Below are positions 61,037 to 64,000 of a stretch of 64,000 nt of DNA, piece by piece; position 1 is the stretch's first letter; each line of letters begins with the position of its first letter. Both the position numbers and the translations under genes were made by a program. The notes below the pieces were generated by a model. That model ran no database searches and had not been told where the DNA came from. It worked only from the letters and a program-made list of their open reading frames with translations. This stretch comes from Mantis religiosa (Eukaryota; Arthropoda; Insecta; Mantodea; Mantidae), in assembly GCA_030765055.1 (NCBI GenBank), contig CM060952.1, positions 169,014,340-169,078,339 of the forward strand, in the 5' to 3' direction.

Positions 61037-61800
61037 TGAACACAAATAATTAAAACGAGAAGTCCAGAGAAATGTATTTATATCTTCACGTGCTTTCCTA
61101 TCCGTCATGCCAGTAATCTTGACCATGTTAACACAGAAGTTTTATTTTCTCTTTTCTCTTTCTATACTGACCCACTTCAAACTATAGCATTTAAACTTTA
61201 TACTGGCTACAGTTAATAATTTATTACATACAGGATTATTTACTCAGGATTGTATAATATACAACCCAATTAAAACAGAAATACAAAGCTGTAGATGATA
61301 GGGATTGATAAATGCGATTTGTAACATTGTATATATAAATAAGGCTTATTTGCAATTAGTATTAAACTTCCTCAGTCCGTGAGAAAGGCATAAGATAAAA
61401 TACAACAAATAAAGGGGAATTAAATATTACTGTTGCAGCCTAAAATTGGATATACAGATGGGTATCACTTCCAGTTATGTATCATCTATAGTTTTAGAAC
61501 ACAATATTACATAAGTAGAAAGCATTAACATTTTGAGCTAAGGGTTTGGTTGATTCAGAGCATTTTGAGAATGCTGAAGCAGAAATTATTTTTAAAAATT
61601 AAATAATCGAACAGGGGTTTCAAGAAATGCCTAGCTTTGCTACATAAAAGAATAAAATACATATTCGAATATTTTTCATATCTTCTTCCATTTTGGGGTT
61701 TAATGCCAATTTGACTAACATTAAGAATAGCGGAAAGAAGGAAAATAACCAAGAAAAATGTATAAAGACCCTCCAAGTGTCTGGTGCTCTAATTCGGTTC
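61037..61800. other. unassigned DNA
   Basis: AT-rich; nothing recognised. Confidence 0.45.
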
Positions 61801-62012
61801 TTCCCGCCTCTCTAGCCTAGATTGTAGCATGTCTGTCTCATGTTCAAGAGGTTACGATTTCAAATTCCGGTCAGGGTGAGTTCAATGGATAAGGTTTTTT
61901 TTTCGGAGTTTTCTCTTATTTTAAAAAATGAATGTCGGGTAACTTAAGCTCACGACTCTATACTCGTTTGAGCATCATTTCACCAATTTTATTCATCGTC
62001 CGATGTGACAAT
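61801..62012 (+). repeat. SINE-A copy 5 (diverged)
   Basis: TAGCATGTCTGTCTCATGTT, TTCAAGAGGTTACGATTTC, GGATAAGGTTTTTTTTTCGG and GAATGTCGGGTAACTTAAGC match the other copies. The B box is damaged. Oldest-looking copy of the family here. Confidence 0.8.
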
Positions 62013-64000
62013 GTTATATTTTTCTTCAGATTCATCTCTTACCTTTGATTTGAATGTCACTGAGCTTCCAGTGTAAACCAAAGTTGATTTTGATTCATTT
62101 CGCAGCATCGTTGGTCGATCACCTTCTTATGCATTAAGTTGCATATTCACACCAAAGTCAGCGTTATTTATAAAATATTATGAGGGTGCCTTGTTTAACG
62201 CTGAGGTTAGATAGTTATATTTGGAATTTATTGATTTTTAAATAGGATCATACGCCGTGAACTTGCTGCCCGTGTGCAGTTACAGATCAAAAACTCTTAT
62301 CAAATGGAACTATTTCATACTATTGTGACGTTGTAAACGGAATTTTTAATGGATAGTCCTCAAGTGCACATTTCTTTATCTATATTGTGTTTCTTTTCGA
62401 CTTTTATCCTGTTTAAGCACATCGTGTTCTTATCATTGCTCTCATGCTATGGATTTACGTTGTTTTAGATTACGGTAAGTCAACCCAAACTTTACTTCAC
62501 ATAATTCAGACTGTGTCCAACTTGGGCTGGTAGCCTTGAATCGTTTATTTCTTTTAGAGAAATGAAGTGTGAATCACTCGATCCGGGCGAAAACATGCGC
62601 TGTACAGTTTGACATGCCTTAAGTGGAAGAATGTCTAGTTAATGTGCAAGGCAGCAATGAAATATATTGCGCAATGGACAACTTCCATATAAACGAAAAC
62701 AGTAAACAGCTTTTGCTTATCATGCAAATGTCATCTGGACATTTCCACAGCTGCGGGATTTGTGCGAAGTTCAAGAGCATCGTTGGGGCAGCTTGGCTGA
62801 ATTTCAAGTGTACACTCATAAATCTATTAAAGTTTAACTACCACAATTTTTAGAAGAATTCATGAAATCAACATCATTTTGACTGTTTAAGGAGCATCAT
62901 ACTTCCAACAGAGTCCAGTTTAACCCAACAGTTTCGGGCACTGTGGTCCTTCTCAGAAGTTCGGGCAACCTTTCTGCGTAGTAGATCACGGTAGATCTGT
63001 TAGGATATTTTAAGTAGAGTGAGTTGCAATTAGGAGAAACAGCTGCTCAGCTAGTTTTATTAGTTATAGCATTGGTAGTAAAATGAACTGGTTGTCTTAA
63101 CACAGAATTGCCGTATGTATTCCTTAAGTGTCAACAAAATGACAGGAGTAGTTTTCACTTACATCAATGTTTAGCTTACATTGCTGAAGTGGTCCAAGTT
63201 TCTACACAAGTATTTGTAAATATGAGAAGACTTAAGCTGTAACATGCACGAACTTGCACCCTGACAGAATAAGCGGAAAGGTTTTGCATGGGGCTGTAAG
63301 TAAATGACAAGAGCAGTTTTTAAAACTTTCGAGGTACTGTATGTTGAAAATATATTTTAAATTGAGAGGCAAGCTTTGATGTTGTTGAATTTTAACGATA
63401 TTTTGGCAGTAGAGGTTTGTTTTTCAGAGACTGACCATGTTAGGTGTAAGTTTTTGGAGTTGTAAGGTAGCCAATAACCTTCATTGGTTCCTGGTACACT
63501 TATATGCAGTTTGTTTGGATAGGCTAAATCGTGCTCATTTTAAATTGTAAGTGAAAATAGAGATTAAGAGTATCTGAAATTTTTAGTAGTTGTAGGTTTG
63601 TTATATATAAGGCTCACCAATGAGGGAGTGATGTAATGAACACCATACTCAACTCTCCGCTTTAAGGATCGTTACTACTAAAAAGTTTACTATGTATATA
63701 TAAATTGCCAAAAATATCTTCACAGAAGACATATTAGTCGAAATGTTGAAATTGGGCAAGCTCAATAAGAAACACCCCTAAAACCCCTTCTTCAAAATGT
63801 TTAGAAATATTTTATAGACGTTATACGACCGAAATTACATCGCTTTTGAATGCTGAAACATGAAAGTTGGCTGATTGGCTTTCGAAAGTGCCACATGAAT
63901 GAACGATCTCTATCTCTCTCCTCCACTCACTCAATCCTATTACAAACTCACTTAATCATCAGTCTTCCTGGCTTTGAGATACTAAAATGGATTTATAGGT
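62013..64000. other. unassigned DNA
   Basis: About 2 kb with no recognised repeat. The two overlapping ORFs at 62619-62853 are on opposite strands of the same DNA and neither has a recognisable domain. Confidence 0.45.

Overview
This window looks like non-coding, repeat-dominated nuclear DNA from an arthropod, most likely an insect with a large genome. The evidence is AT-rich sequence with very long microsatellites, Tc1/mariner-, hAT- and P-like DNA transposon remnants, RTE-like and I/R1/Jockey-type LINE fragments, short LTRs with TATA boxes, and many tRNA-derived SINEs. Some SINE sequences remind me of cockroach or termite repeats, but the sequence alone does not settle the species. I found no convincing complete host gene, no functional tRNA or rRNA gene, and nothing bacterial.

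Layout. 1-7 kb: 3' end of an I/R1/Jockey-type LINE running into a 277-bp ATT tract, a SINE-A copy, and an 813-bp uninterrupted AC tract. 6.6-7.8 kb: a TTAA-flanked inverted-repeat element split by a solo LTR. 10.1-11.4 kb: a dead Tc1-like transposase. 13-20 kb: large tRNA-headed repeats (families H, C, E, D), one nested in another, and a 1.3-kb inverted-repeat element with a decayed Myb/SANT-like domain and a triplicated 174-bp block (16.5-17.8 kb). 20-24 kb: a LINE C-terminal fragment and a 1,963-bp P-element-like transposon with a THAP domain, 25-bp inverted termini and a perfect 8-bp target duplication. 25-31 kb: LTR copies, an RTE-like LINE remnant and SINE-A. 33-43 kb: nested SINE-B in family D, an LTR, SINEs A and B, two composite tRNA/inverted-repeat elements and family H. 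43.5-47.2 kb: an internally deleted hAT element with an 8-bp target duplication, then a nearly full-length but frameshifted mariner. 48-52 kb: inverted family F copies, a SINE-B whose AC-rich tail makes it look part of a microsatellite, and family H with a 16-bp target duplication. 55-61 kb: two abutting LTRs of one family, SINEs A and B, and a decayed small ORF downstream of X-box-like motifs. The last 2 kb hold nothing recognisable.

Family letters (SINE-A, SINE-B, C to H) and LTR-1 are names used only here. The most useful result is structural: target-site duplications can be read by eye for many insertions, which fixes their boundaries and, in several places, their order of insertion. LTR-1 copies sit in ATAT or ATAC targets. 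The elements do not work together as a system. Apart from the transposon protein remnants and promoter-like signals in the LTRs, function is not evident.
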